Origin: Blastochloris viridis
GTDB taxonomy: Bacteria; Pseudomonadota; Alphaproteobacteria; Rhizobiales; Xanthobacteraceae
Length of the DNA: 64,000 nucleotides
Direction of reading: 5' to 3'
NCBI RefSeq assembly: GCF_001402875.1
Contig: NZ_CP012946.1
Coordinates: 3,264,001-3,328,000, forward strand
In this document: positions 31,052 to 40,649 of the stretch, one piece after another
Numbering within the stretch: the first letter of the stretch is position 1
Layout of the letters: every line of letters starts with the position of its first letter
The notes under the pieces: generated by a model
What the model was told of the DNA's origin: nothing
The model's database searches: none
Seen by the model: only the letters and a program-made list of their open reading frames with translations
Position numbers and translations under genes: made by a program

Positions 31052-32656
31052 ATGGTCCAGCGTGTGGCGACGGTGGCGTTCCAGGGCGTCGAGGCCCTGC
31101 CGGTCGATGTCCAGGTCCAGGTCGCGCCGGGCCTGCCGGCGTTCCACCTTGTCGGCCTCGCCGACAAGGCGGTGTCGGAGGCGCGCGAGCGGGTGCGCGC
31201 CGCGCTGATCGCCTCCGGCCTCGCCTTGCCGGCCCGCCGCATCACCGTCAATCTGGCGCCGGCCGACCTGCCCAAGGAAGGCTCGCACTACGATCTGCCG
31301 ATCGCGCTCGCCTTGATGGCGGCGATCGGCGCCATCCCGTCCGACGCCCTCAACGGCTATTCGGTGGTGGGGGAACTGGCGCTCGATGGCCGCATCGCGC
31401 CAGTCGCCGGGGTGCTGCCGGCGGCGATCGCCGCCAATGCCAGCGGCCGCGGCCTGATCTGCCCCGGCCCGAGCGGGCCGGAGGCGGCCTGGGCCAGCCC
31501 CGACATGGACATCCTGGCGCCATCGTCGCTGATCCAGCTTGCCAACCACTTCAAGGGCACCCAGGTGCTGTCGCGCCCGGCGCCGCAGGTGATGACCGCC
31601 GGCGCACCGCTGCCGGACCTCGCCGACATCAAGGGCCAGGAGAGTGCCAAGCGCGCGCTGGAGATCGCCGCCGCCGGCGGCCACAACCTCCTGATGGTCG
31701 GCCCGCCCGGCGCCGGCAAGTCGATGCTGGCGCAGCGCCTGCCCTCGATCCTGCCGCCGCTCGCCCCGGCCGAGCTGCTCGAGGTATCGATGGTGATGAG
31801 CGTTGCCGGCGAGCTTCAGGGCGGCGCGCTCACCGACCGCCGGCCATTCCGGGCGCCGCACCACTCCGCCTCGATGGCGGCGCTGGTCGGCGGCGGTCTG
31901 CGCGCCCGCCCGGGCGAGGTGTCGCTCGCCCACAAGGGCGTGCTGTTCCTCGACGAACTGCCGGAGTTCCAGCCGCAGGTGCTCGATTCGCTGCGCCAGC
32001 CGATCGAGACCGGCGAGGTGGTGATTGCGAGAGCCAACCACCGCGTCACCTATCCCGCCCGCTTCATGCTGGTGGCGGCGATGAACCCGTGCCGTTGCGG
32101 CGAGGCGGACACCCCCGGCTACACCTGCCGGCGCGGCGCCAATGAGCGCTGCAAAGCCGACTACCAGAGCCGGCTGTCCGGGCCGCTGCTCGACCGCATC
32201 GACCTCACCATCCAGGTGTCCGCCGTCTCCGCCGCCGATCTGGTGCTGCCGCCGGCCGCCGAGGGCTCGAAGGAGGTCGCCGCCCGCGTCGCCGCCGCCC
32301 GGACGCGGCAGATCGAGCGCTTCGCCGCGCTCGGCCTGCCGCAGCTCCTCACCAATGCCGAGGCGAACGGCGCGGTGCTGGAGGACATCGCCCGCCTCGA
32401 CGGCGCCGGCGTCGCGCTGCTGCGCGAGGCGGCCGACGTGCTGCGGCTGTCGGCGCGCGCCTACCACCGGGTGCTGAAGGTCGCCCGCACCATCGCCGAC
32501 CTCGACGGCGCCGACACCGTCGGCCGCCTTCACCTCGCCGAGGCGCTGTCCTACCGGCCGCCGGCGGACGGCGCGATGCAGGCGGCCCTGGGCAAAACGC
32601 CAACCCAGGCCGGCGCTACCGGGGCGACCGGATCCGCCGCATGGTCTCCTCGATGA
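31052..32656 (+). CDS. comM: ComM/YifB-type Mg-chelatase-like AAA+ ATPase
   Basis: A 534-residue protein. The N-terminal ChlI/Lon-protease-like domain (about 1-170; LPAFHLVGLADKAVSEARERVRAAL) is followed by the AAA+ core with Walker A GPPGAGKSMLAQRLP (about 220) and Walker B VLFLDELPEF. A C-terminal Mg-chelatase subunit domain completes it. In competent bacteria ComM is a helicase aiding branch migration in natural transformation; here the role is inferred. The ATG at 31052 follows a G-rich site. Its last 40 bases overlap, on the other strand, a GrpB-like remnant. Confidence 0.92.
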   Translation: MVQRVATVAFQGVEALPVDVQVQVAPGLPAFHLVGLADKAVSEARERVRAALIASGLALPARRITVNLAPADLPKEGSHYDLPIALALMAAIGAIPSDALNGYSVVGELALDGRIAPVAGVLPAAIAANASGRGLICPGPSGPEAAWASPDMDILAPSSLIQLANHFKGTQVLSRPAPQVMTAGAPLPDLADIKGQESAKRALEIAAAGGHNLLMVGPPGAGKSMLAQRLPSILPPLAPAELLEVSMVMSVAGELQGGALTDRRPFRAPHHSASMAALVGGGLRARPGEVSLAHKGVLFLDELPEFQPQVLDSLRQPIETGEVVIARANHRVTYPARFMLVAAMNPCRCGEADTPGYTCRRGANERCKADYQSRLSGPLLDRIDLTIQVSAVSAADLVLPPAAEGSKEVAARVAAARTRQIERFAALGLPQLLTNAEANGAVLEDIARLDGAGVALLREAADVLRLSARAYHRVLKVARTIADLDGADTVGRLHLAEALSYRPPADGAMQAALGKTPTQAGATGATGSAAWSPR

Positions 32657-32775
32657 ATGCAGCCTTGCCGCGGCCGTAGGCGATGCGGTTGCCCGGATGA
32701 TCCGCTGCCAGCCGCCGTTTCAGCGCGGCATCGGCGGCGGTGCGGTCCGGGTCGGTGATCAAGCTTATCGCCCAT
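32616..32775 (-). pseudogene. Remnant of a GrpB-family (UPF0157) gene
   Basis: On the minus strand a frame ending in TAG at 32616 reads ITDPDRTAADAALKRRLAAD, then HPGNRIAYGRGKAAFIEETM. It closely resembles the last 45-50 residues of GrpB-family proteins (alternating 'Y..LKRELA...P.D...Y..GK..FI' pattern). An in-frame TGA lies just upstream and no ATG is available, so the N-terminal three quarters are missing. The remnant overlaps the 3' end of comM. The family match is from memory of the pattern, not a search. Confidence 0.45.
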
Positions 32776-32930
32776 CGACGGTTTTTCGCGCGTCGGCGTC
32801 AGCGGCACGCCAACCTTTCGCTAACTAAGACGTTAAGTCAACGGCAGCGGCAGGGCGTATCCCGGCCTGGTCGATACGTCCGCGCAAGGTTGATCGGCGA
32901 GGCTGCATCGCGACGCTACGGAGAAGCCTC

Positions 32931-34892
32931 ATGCGACGTCTGACGACCCTCACGCGCCTTGAACCGGCCGGCCGGTTCGGCCGCATGGCTGGATGCAGCG
33001 CCCGGCGGCTTGCGGTACCGGCCGCCGCCGGCGCGTGGGCGATCGTCGCGATGGCGGCACCGGCCGGCGCGGCCGAGAGCGGCTCCGCCGGCACCGGGGT
33101 GGCGATCGCCGCCGGGCTGATGGCGGTGGCGGTGGCGGTCGGGCTCGGCGGCGCGCTGGCGATCGTGCGCATGAAGTTCAACCAGCGCCTCGCGGCGCGC
33201 GACCGCGCCATTGGAAGCCTCACCCAACGCTTGGTGGTGGCCGAGCAGTCGCTGCGAGCCGGCACCTCGGTGATGTTGGCCGACACACAGCCGCCGACGA
33301 CGCCGGACATGGTGCTGGCCCAGCTCGCCGACGCCCGTGAGCGCGCCGAGGCGGCCAGCCAGGCCAAGACCCGCTTTCTTGCCATCGTCAGCCACGAGGT
33401 CCGCACGCCGCTCAACGGCATCCTCGGCATGACCGACCTTCTGCTCGAAACGCCGCTGACGCCGGAGCAGCAGACCTATGCCTCGGCGGTAAAAACCTCC
33501 GGCGAGGCGCTGCTCGGACTGATCGAGGAGATCCTCGACTTCTCCAAGATCGAGGCCGGCCGGCTCGACCTGCAGCTCATTTCGTTCAACCCGGCGCGAC
33601 TGGTGCTGGAGACGGTCGAGCTGATGGCGCCGCGAGCCCAGATGAAAGGCATCGAGCTGGTCGCCGACCTCGACGACAACGTGCCGCGGCGCGTGCTGGG
33701 CGATCCGGCGCGGCTGCGCCAGGTGCTGCTCAACCTGATCGGCAACGCCGTGAAGTTCACCGAGAGCGGCGGCGTGAGCGTCGCGCTCGCCGCCGCCGCC
33801 GATGGCCGGCTGGCCTTCAAGGTCGCCGACACCGGCCCCGGCATCGTCGCCGCGGACCGCGCCCGCATCTTCGCCGAGTTCGAACAGGCCGAGTCCCGCG
33901 CCAGTCGCCGCCACGGCGGCGCAGGCCTCGGCCTCGCCATCGCCGAGCGCATCGTGCGCGGCATGGGCGGCTCGATCTCTCTGGAAAGCGAGGCGGGCCA
34001 GGGCTCGATATTCTCGTTCGTGGCGGCGCTGCCGGCGGCGGCCGAGGCCGACCCGTCCGCACGGCCCGACCTCGCCGGCAAGGTCTATCTCCTGGCCACC
34101 GCCTCGCCGGTGCTGGCGCCAGTGCTGAAGACGCGGCTGGCCGCCTGGGGCGCCACGGTGGTGGTTGCCGCCGACGCCACGGTCGCCGCGGCGGTGCTGT
34201 CGGATCGGGACTGGGACGCGGTGATCGTCGACCGCGGCCTCGGCCTCGGCGAGGCCAAGGCGCTCGGCACCGCAGCCCGCCCGCGCGCGCCGCGCCGCAT
34301 CGTGCTGGTCACGCCGCTGGAGCGGCCCGAACTCGCCGACCTGCAGGCGGCCGGCTTCGATGGCTATCTGGTCAAGCCGGTGCGGCCGACCTCGCTCGCC
34401 GAGCGGCTGTTGCCGAACCTGCCGGCGGCGCTGGCGCCGGCATTGATGGCGGCGGACGACGACAGCAAGACCGCGGGCCGGGCCGAGGCGATCGGCCCGC
34501 TGTCGGTGCTGGTAGCCGAGGACAATGAGATCAACGCATTCCTGACCCGCACCCTGCTGGTCAAGCTTGGCCACCGGGTGCAGGTGGTCGGCGACGGCGA
34601 GGCGGCCATCGCCGCGGTCGGCGAAGCCCACGCCAGCGGTACGCCGTTCGACCTGGTGCTGATGGACGTGTCCCTACCGAACGTCGACGGACTGGAAGCA
34701 ACCACGCGGATTCGGGCGCTGGGCGAGGCCGGCCGCGTGCGCATCGTCGCACTCACGGCCAATGCCTTCGCCGAGGACCGAGCCGACGCGCAGGCCGCCG
34801 GCATGGACGGCTTTCTGACCAAGCCGCTCGACCCCGACAAGCTGAAGGCGGCGCTGGCCGAGGCGAGCCGCGAACAGCGCGCAGCGGCGTGA
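32931..34892 (+). CDS. Hybrid sensor histidine kinase with two receiver domains
   Basis: A 653-residue protein. Two N-terminal hydrophobic segments (about 28-48 and 55-79) are followed by a short coiled coil. HisKA has His155 in [15 protein letters not shown], and HATPase_c has NAVKFTE, DTGPGI and [10 protein letters not shown] first receiver-like domain (about 383-500) lacks the usual N-terminal acidic pair but keeps a central Asp (VIVDRG) and Lys (YLVKPV). A complete second receiver carries Asp579 (VLMDVSLP) and Lys in FLTKPLD. There is no periplasmic sensor domain. The ATG has GGAGAAG upstream. The partner is unknown. Confidence 0.92.
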   Translation: MRRLTTLTRLEPAGRFGRMAGCSARRLAVPAAAGAWAIVAMAAPAGAAESGSAGTGVAIAAGLMAVAVAVGLGGALAIVRMKFNQRLAARDRAIGSLTQRLVVAEQSLRAGTSVMLADTQPPTTPDMVLAQLADARERAEAASQAKTRFLAIVSHEVRTPLNGILGMTDLLLETPLTPEQQTYASAVKTSGEALLGLIEEILDFSKIEAGRLDLQLISFNPARLVLETVELMAPRAQMKGIELVADLDDNVPRRVLGDPARLRQVLLNLIGNAVKFTESGGVSVALAAAADGRLAFKVADTGPGIVAADRARIFAEFEQAESRASRRHGGAGLGLAIAERIVRGMGGSISLESEAGQGSIFSFVAALPAAAEADPSARPDLAGKVYLLATASPVLAPVLKTRLAAWGATVVVAADATVAAAVLSDRDWDAVIVDRGLGLGEAKALGTAARPRAPRRIVLVTPLERPELADLQAAGFDGYLVKPVRPTSLAERLLPNLPAALAPALMAADDDSKTAGRAEAIGPLSVLVAEDNEINAFLTRTLLVKLGHRVQVVGDGEAAIAAVGEAHASGTPFDLVLMDVSLPNVDGLEATTRIRALGEAGRVRIVALTANAFAEDRADAQAAGMDGFLTKPLDPDKLKAALAEASREQRAAA

Positions 34893-35526
34893 GCCGGCCG
34901 GGTCAGCCTCGCGTCGTGGGTCGGAAGCGGGTTTGTCGAGAGCCCAGATCAGAAGGTTTCGTTGACCGGATTCAGGTTTCCGGCCTGATCGGTCGGATTT
35001 CGTATCCGGCGGGCGTGGACCATCCGCAGCCGCCGCCGTGCAGACGAAAGACCGGCACCGACCAAAGGTGAAGAACCGAAAGACGAACACTCATTCGGGC
35101 GCGGTGTTCCCCGGCCTTTTTGCCATCGCCAGGAAAACCACGCACAGTGGTCCTTGCCCGCGCGGCAGTATCGCCGCCGGAGACGGCGACGATGTGCAAT
35201 GCAAAATCCACGCAAATTTGCCGCCGCGTTGGCGCCGCCGCGCCCCGACGTCCCCGGCCGCGCCGAGGCGCCACCAGCACAACCGAACCGGCGCACCGGC
35301 GACTACGCGATTTTTGACGCGGAATTAAGCGGCATGCGGCGCGGCTGCGCGCCGATGCCAAAAAAATTCAGCGCTTTGTCTGCAGTTTTGCGAGCGCCTA
35401 TTGCGGGAACCTGACGGCGGCCGGCCAAAACACCTGTGACAGATTTGCGCCGGCCGGCGCCGGGCCGCGCTCGACACAATCTTGCTTCTACGCCCACACA
35501 AGGCTGTTGGTTGGGCGCGGCGGCAG
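34893..35526. other. Gene-free stretch before olsB
   Basis: Roughly 630 bases with mixed composition, including AT-rich patches near 35190 and 35310-35390. Short frames occur but none has a ribosome site plus the codon bias of the genes here. The region ends in a strong promoter. Confidence 0.35.
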
Positions 35527-35555
35527 TTGTCACGGAACTGTCCGACACCTATGCT
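35527..35555 (+). promoter_or_regulatory. Sigma-70-type promoter of olsB
   Basis: TTGTCA (35527-35532) and TATGCT (35550-35555) are separated by exactly 17 bases, matching 5/6 and 4/6 of the consensus. The start would be near 35562, about 115 bases before the olsB ATG. Confidence 0.6.
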
Positions 35556-35677
35556 CTAACCGTCGCATCGAAATGCTTTACTGGCATTTCTTCCGATGAT
35601 TCGTCGTCTCCGTGACCGTGCCGATGATGGCTGGTCGACCGACGCGAACGGCGGCGGACCGGGTGGGGGAAAACGGC

Positions 35678-36631
35678 ATGCCAAAGCGAGCTCACGGAAT
35701 GAGCCCGAAGGCAATCATGGCGAAATTCATGCCCGGCCAACATGCCGGCGGTTTCATTCCCTTGTTGCGCGCCTATAGCGGGTTTCGCCATCGCGACACC
35801 CGCCAGCAGCCGTCCGATTCCGACGTGCTCGGCCGGATCGGACCGCTGGAGGTGCGCCTCGCCCGTAAATCGGCCGACGTGCGGCGCGCCCAACGGCTGC
35901 GCTACAAGGTGTTCTACGACGAGATGTCGGCGGTTCCGGACGCTGCGGCCAAGCTGTCGCGCCGGGACGTCGACGGCTTCGACGCGCTGTGCGACCACCT
36001 GCTGGTGTTCGACCACGACGCCACCGTGAACGTGTTCGGCCGGCCGCAGCCCAAGGTGGTCGGCACCTATCGGCTGCTGCGCCAGAGCATCGCCATGCGC
36101 CATGGCGGGTTCTACACCGCGGGCGAATTCGACATCGGCAGCCTGATCGGCCGCCACCCCACGCTCAATTTCCTGGAGCTTGGCCGCTCGTGCGTGCTCA
36201 AGCCCTACCGCAACAAGCGCACGGTCGAACTGCTGTGGCAGGGCATCTGGCGCTACGTGGTGCGCAACAATATCGACGCGCTGATCGGCTGCGCCTCGCT
36301 GGAGGGCACCAATCCCGACGCGCAGGCGCTGCAGCTGTCGTTCCTGCACCATTTCGCCCGGCCGCCGGAGGAATGGCAGGCGCGCGCGCTGCCCAGCCGT
36401 TACGTCGAGATGAACCGCATGCCGAAAGAGGCGATCGACGCCAAAGCGGCGCTGCACGCGCTGCCGCCGCTGGTGAAGGGCTATCTGCGGCTCGGCGGCT
36501 ATGTCGGCGACGGCGCGGTGGTCGATCATCAGTTCGGCACCACCGACGTGCTGATCATCCTGCCGCGCACCGCAATCAGCCCGCGCTACATCGAGCATTT
36601 CGGCCCGACCGCCAACCGCCAGCCGGCATAA
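35678..36631 (+). CDS. olsB: L-ornithine N(alpha)-acyltransferase-like GNAT protein
   Basis: A 317-residue protein of the OlsB/hemolysin-like acyltransferase family, which makes lyso-ornithine lipid from ornithine and 3-hydroxyacyl-ACP. Motifs are EVRLARKSADVRRAQRLRYKVFYDEMSA (about 65-92), DALCDHLLVFD, VVGTYRLLR, FLELGRSCVLKPYRNKRTVELLWQGI and ALIGCASLEGT. The ATG at 35678 is preferred for its GGGTGGGGG site; a start at 35612 would add 22 residues. No olsA is adjacent. Ornithine lipids are inferred from family membership. Confidence 0.82.
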   Translation: MPKRAHGMSPKAIMAKFMPGQHAGGFIPLLRAYSGFRHRDTRQQPSDSDVLGRIGPLEVRLARKSADVRRAQRLRYKVFYDEMSAVPDAAAKLSRRDVDGFDALCDHLLVFDHDATVNVFGRPQPKVVGTYRLLRQSIAMRHGGFYTAGEFDIGSLIGRHPTLNFLELGRSCVLKPYRNKRTVELLWQGIWRYVVRNNIDALIGCASLEGTNPDAQALQLSFLHHFARPPEEWQARALPSRYVEMNRMPKEAIDAKAALHALPPLVKGYLRLGGYVGDGAVVDHQFGTTDVLIILPRTAISPRYIEHFGPTANRQPA

Positions 36632-36635
36632 TACG

Positions 36636-36660
36636 AGCTCCGGCCGATCCGGCCGGAGCT
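36636..36660 (+). terminator. Terminator-like hairpin after olsB
   Basis: AGCTCCGGCC pairs perfectly with GGCCGGAGCT around a 5-base loop, 5 bases after the olsB stop. No T-run follows, so it may instead be a Rho-dependent or stabilising structure. Confidence 0.5.
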
Positions 36661-36776
36661 TCGTCGTCCGGGTCGCCGACAATCCTGGTTTCGATCACGG
36701 ATTATCGGCGCAACCGGCAGACCCCGCTCGCCGCGGCGTGACGTGGCGCGATGGGTCTCGGACCGGCGGCGGCGCG

Positions 36777-37499
36777 TCAGCGGCTCGCCGCGACCACCTG
36801 CAGGAAATTGTCGTTGAAGCGGCGGGCGGCGAGCGCAAACTGCGGCAGCCGCGCCATGGTGTCGACCGCGAGCTTGTCGACGCCCTCCTTGCCGAGCGCC
36901 GCCTCGAGTGAGGCCGCATACTCCGGGATGTCCTCCCAGTCCGACACGGTGTCCTCGCCGATTTCGACGTGATACTGCACGCCATAGGCCGCCCGGCCGA
37001 ACTTGAGCGCCTGCACGGCGCACAGCCCGTTCGCAGCCAGCACCTCGCCGCCCTCCGGCACCCGCGTCACCTCCGCGCCGTGCCACTGGAAGGTCTCGAC
37101 CGGGTTGGCAAAGCCGGCGAACAATGGGTCGGCGGCCCCGGACGCGGTCAGCTCGACGGTGCCCAGCCCGACCTCCGGCGCCTTGGCACGGCCGACCGTG
37201 CCGCCGAGCGCCTCGGCAAGCAATTGGTGGCCGAGGCAGACGCCGAGATAGGGCCGGCCGAGGTCGCGCACCCAGCGGCGGATGGCAGCTTTCTCCGGCT
37301 TCAGCCAGGGATGTTCGGCCTCCTGCCAGACGTCCATCGGCCCGCCCATCACGATCAGCGCGTCATAGCGCTCCAGCGCCGGGATCGGCTCGCCGACATC
37401 GAGTTCGACGGCATCCCATTCGATGCCGGCCTCGCGCCACAGCTCGCGAAACGTGCCGGGGTGCTCGACGTCGAGGTGTTGGAAAACCAAAAAGCGCAT
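36777..37499 (-). CDS. Class I glutamine amidotransferase-like protein (GATase1, GMP synthase-type)
   Basis: A 240-residue stand-alone GATase domain. The catalytic Cys is in YLGVCLGHQLLAEALGG (about 90), and the His-x-Glu pair in YGVQYHVEIG near 182. It resembles YfeJ/GuaA-like amidotransferase proteins that lack a synthase domain, so the acceptor reaction is unknown (gamma-glutamyl hydrolase activity is possible). The ATG at 37499 has GAGGCC upstream. It is divergent from the TolA-like gene. Confidence 0.87.
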   Translation of the reverse strand: MRFLVFQHLDVEHPGTFRELWREAGIEWDAVELDVGEPIPALERYDALIVMGGPMDVWQEAEHPWLKPEKAAIRRWVRDLGRPYLGVCLGHQLLAEALGGTVGRAKAPEVGLGTVELTASGAADPLFAGFANPVETFQWHGAEVTRVPEGGEVLAANGLCAVQALKFGRAAYGVQYHVEIGEDTVSDWEDIPEYAASLEAALGKEGVDKLAVDTMARLPQFALAARRFNDNFLQVVAASR

Positions 37500-37651
37500 G
37501 GAGGCCTCATACCCGGACAGACACCGTTCGATGACACGTCGGGGCGCGGCTGTCCAATGCCAACGCCGCATCGCCCGCCATCGGCGCCGCGCGCCATTGG
37601 CGGCGCCGGGCGGATCGCGTAAACACCCCTGCTGCAACCGACAGGGCCGTC

Positions 37652-38473
37652 ATGCGCAAGGGCCTCGCGATTTCCGCGGCCGCTCATCTGGTTATCGCGA
37701 CCGCCGCCATCGTGTTCGCCGGGCCGGCGCCGTTCGCGGTCGAGCCGGAAGCGGGCATCGAGGTCGAGCTGGTGCCGTCCGATGCTGCGCCGCCGGACCA
37801 GACCGCGGCGCCCAAAATGGAGCCCGCCAAGGTTGAGCCGCCGAAGGACGATCCGGCGCCGGATGAAACGCCCAAGCGCGACACCCCGCCCGACGCTCGC
37901 CCCGGCGCCAAGGATGACGGCAAGACCCCGCCCGCCCCGGCCGCGGACGCCGGCGAAGATAAGCCCGGCGGCACCCCACCGGATGCGGGACAGCCGCCAC
38001 AGGCGTCACCGGCCGGAGGCGCCGCCGCTCCGCCCGCCGGCGAGGTGCCCACCGCCGAGCCATCTGCCGCGGAGGTGCCGGAGCCGTTCGACGCGGAGAT
38101 GATGACGCAGATGGCGCAGCTCAACCGGCCCGGCGATTTCGACGCGGCTGCCACCGAAAAGGCCAAGCTTACGCCGGACGAGATCGCCGCGTTGAAGGCG
38201 TCGGTGCAGAAATGCTGGGCGGCTCCGCCCGGCATTGCCGGCGACACCAAGCTTCGGGTGATGATGCGGGTGTCGTTCAAGCGCAACGGCGCGCTCGCCG
38301 GCGAGCCGGCGCTGATCGCGGGCACCGCGTCCAGGTTCGGGCCGGCCTTGATGCGCGCGGCCCAGGACGCGCTGCGCCGCTGCCAGCCTTACGCCGTGCT
38401 GCCGCCTGGCAAATATCCGCAATGGCGGATGCTGGACCTGCCCTTTACACCGGACGGAATTTCCGGTGGCTGA
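37652..38473 (+). CDS. TolA/TonB-like envelope protein
   Basis: A 273-residue protein. One N-terminal membrane anchor (about 6-24) is followed by a proline/acidic/lysine-rich periplasmic linker (about 40-165). A C-terminal TonB/TolA-type domain (about 178-270) has QKCWAAPPGIAG and MRVSFKRNGALAGEPALI, ending PQWRMLDLPF. The pattern suits TolA (Tol-Pal) better than TonB, but tolQ, tolR, tolB and pal are not nearby, so it may be a paralogue. Confidence 0.75.
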   Translation: MRKGLAISAAAHLVIATAAIVFAGPAPFAVEPEAGIEVELVPSDAAPPDQTAAPKMEPAKVEPPKDDPAPDETPKRDTPPDARPGAKDDGKTPPAPAADAGEDKPGGTPPDAGQPPQASPAGGAAAPPAGEVPTAEPSAAEVPEPFDAEMMTQMAQLNRPGDFDAAATEKAKLTPDEIAALKASVQKCWAAPPGIAGDTKLRVMMRVSFKRNGALAGEPALIAGTASRFGPALMRAAQDALRRCQPYAVLPPGKYPQWRMLDLPFTPDGISGG

Positions 38474-38648
38474 GCGCGGCGCAAGGTCCGTATCTCCACG
38501 ATTGAGGCTGCAACGCATAGCTCGCGGTGGACCCAGGCCCGAAGGTTAGGATTGTTTCAACGCGTCGCACTGAAAGGTGGCCGCGGCCAACCGGCCGCCC
38601 ACCCAACCAGCGCCCGAAGCCCCGCGCTGAACACTTGCGCGAGGATCC

Positions 38649-40649
38649 ATGACCGAGATCGCATATGGAGTCTGGGACGGTGTCGTGTACGACAACCGCC
38701 CGGGAATGTTGGCGTCCGCGGACCGTCCCGTGCCGCCGACGCTGACCAATTTCGACGTGTTCGACGACGACAACCGCATTCGCGCCTTCTTCGGCGACCG
38801 GGGCTTCTTCATCTTCGACACCGGCGTCGGCCTGATCGACGCGCTGTGGCGGCAGATGGCGGAGGCCGCCGACCAGAGTTGCGGAAAATGCACGCCGTGC
38901 CGGATGGGCACCGTGCTGGTGCGCGATGCGCTCGACACCATCCGCCACGGCGGCAAGGCCAGGCTGTCGCTCGACGAGATCGCGACGCTGGCCGAGCAGA
39001 TGACCGCGACCTCGATGTGCGGCCTCGGCCAGACCTGCGCCAAGCCGCTGCTGGCGGCACTGCGCCATTTTCGCGATGTCGTCGACGGCGAACTCAAGCG
39101 CGGCCCGCAGCGCGAGCCCAATGGCCTGACCTACCTGACCGCGCCGTGCATCGAGGCCTGCCCCTCGCGCATCAACGTGCCGCGCTACATCGACTTCATC
39201 CGCGACGGCAAGCCGGAGCATTCGCTCGGCGTGATCTTGCAGAAATACCCGATGGCGGCGACCTGCGGCCGCGTCTGCGTCAGGTTCTGCGAGATGGCGT
39301 GCCGGCGCAAGATGGTCGACGAGGCGGTCGGCATCAAGACGCTGAAGCGCTACGTTGCCGACCAGCAGAAGAGTGGTCAGGCGCTCACCTTCGGCCGCGA
39401 GCTGATCGCCCATCCCCTGAGCCAGGACATGCGGGTGGCAGTGGTCGGCGCCGGGCCGGCGGGGCTGTCGTGCGCCTACCACCTGCTCCTGCACGGCTAT
39501 CGCGTCGACATTCTGGAAGCGATGGGCGAAGCCGGCGGCATGGCCGCCATCGGCATCCCGAGCTACCGCCTGCCCAAGGACGTGCTGCGATCGGAGACCG
39601 ACATCATCGCCGCGCTCGGCGGCCGCTTCCTGTTCAACCACGAGCTTGGGCGCGACGTCTCGATCGACGATCTGTTCGCGCGCGGCTACCGCGCGGTGTT
39701 CCTGGCGCTGGGCTGCCAGCAGGGCAGCCGGCTCGGAGTCGCCGGCGAGGACCCAACTGTAGCCGGCTACGAATCCGGCATCGATTTCCTGCTCGACGTG
39801 CACGACCACGTCGCCGGCACCCGCACCATCACGCTGTCCGGCGACGTGGTGGTGGTCGGCGGCGGCAACGTGGCGATGGACTGCGCGCGCTCGGCGCTGC
39901 GCATGGGCGCCGACACCGTCCACATCGTCTATCGCCGAACCCGCGAGGACATGCCCGCCGATGCCGACGAGATCGAGGCGGCGCTGGCCGAGGGCATTCG
40001 CTTCCACTACCTCGCCACCCCGATGCGCATCCTGGTCGAGGACCGCCGCATCGCCGGGGTGGAGCTGATCCGGATGCGGCGCACCGCGCCGGACGGCCGC
40101 GGCCGGCGCAACGTCGAGCCGGAGCCGGACACCGAGACCATCCTGCCCTGCACCACGCTGATCGCCGCCATCGGCCAGCAGATCAAGAAGGACGCGCTGC
40201 GCCCGGAGGACGGCATCAGCCTCGACCGCTGGAATTGCGTCGCGGTCGATCCGGTGGATCTTGCCACCTCGCGGCCCGGCGTGTTCGCCGGCGGCGACTG
40301 CTCGTCCGGCCCCTCGACGCTGATCCACGCCATGGCCGCCGGCCTCAAGGCGACGCGCAGCATCGACGACTGGATCCGGCTCGGCTACGTGCGCTTCCGT
40401 CCGCGCTCGCGGATGCGACGGCTGCTCAACGACAACAGGATGCTGGCCGACGACGCCGTCGAGGTGCCGGTGAAGCCGCAGTACCGCGTCCACCACCCTG
40501 AGCTCGACCCCAATGTGCGAACAGGGATGTTCGAGGAGGTCGAGCAGACCATCTGCGCCGAGGAGGCCTATCGCGAGGCCAAGCGCTGCATGCGCTGCTA
40601 CCGCATTTACTCGGTGATCACCGAGCAGCCGATCCCGGAGGGAGCATGA
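38649..40649 (+). CDS. Fusion of truncated NuoF-type Fe-S domain with GltD/NfnB-like NAD(P)H oxidoreductase; hydrogenase partner
   Basis: A 666-residue iron-sulfur flavoprotein. Residues about 20-150 match only the C-terminal [4Fe-4S] part of NuoF/HydB (Cys78, 81, 84 in SCGKCTPCR and a later MCGLGQTC); the FMN/NADH Rossmann part is missing. The rest is GltD/NfnB-like: Cys motifs APCIEACPSRINVP and CGRVCVRFCEMAC, FAD site VVGAGPAGLSCAYHL (about 261), nucleotide site VVVGGGNVAMDCARSALRMG (about 400) with YRRTREDMPA (Arg pair suggesting NADPH), and GVFAGGDC. A final CMRCYR may bind another cluster. It overlaps the hydrogenase gene by 4 bases (ATGA). It probably passes electrons between NAD(P)H and the hydrogenase. 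Confidence 0.88.
   Translation: MTEIAYGVWDGVVYDNRPGMLASADRPVPPTLTNFDVFDDDNRIRAFFGDRGFFIFDTGVGLIDALWRQMAEAADQSCGKCTPCRMGTVLVRDALDTIRHGGKARLSLDEIATLAEQMTATSMCGLGQTCAKPLLAALRHFRDVVDGELKRGPQREPNGLTYLTAPCIEACPSRINVPRYIDFIRDGKPEHSLGVILQKYPMAATCGRVCVRFCEMACRRKMVDEAVGIKTLKRYVADQQKSGQALTFGRELIAHPLSQDMRVAVVGAGPAGLSCAYHLLLHGYRVDILEAMGEAGGMAAIGIPSYRLPKDVLRSETDIIAALGGRFLFNHELGRDVSIDDLFARGYRAVFLALGCQQGSRLGVAGEDPTVAGYESGIDFLLDVHDHVAGTRTITLSGDVVVVGGGNVAMDCARSALRMGADTVHIVYRRTREDMPADADEIEAALAEGIRFHYLATPMRILVEDRRIAGVELIRMRRTAPDGRGRRNVEPEPDTETILPCTTLIAAIGQQIKKDALRPEDGISLDRWNCVAVDPVDLATSRPGVFAGGDCSSGPSTLIHAMAAGLKATRSIDDWIRLGYVRFRPRSRMRRLLNDNRMLADDAVEVPVKPQYRVHHPELDPNVRTGMFEEVEQTICAEEAYREAKRCMRCYRIYSVITEQPIPEGA

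Noticed and set aside
35154..35414. 86-codon frame before olsB
   Set aside because: It begins with an Arg run, lacks a ribosome site and has codon use unlike the genes here.
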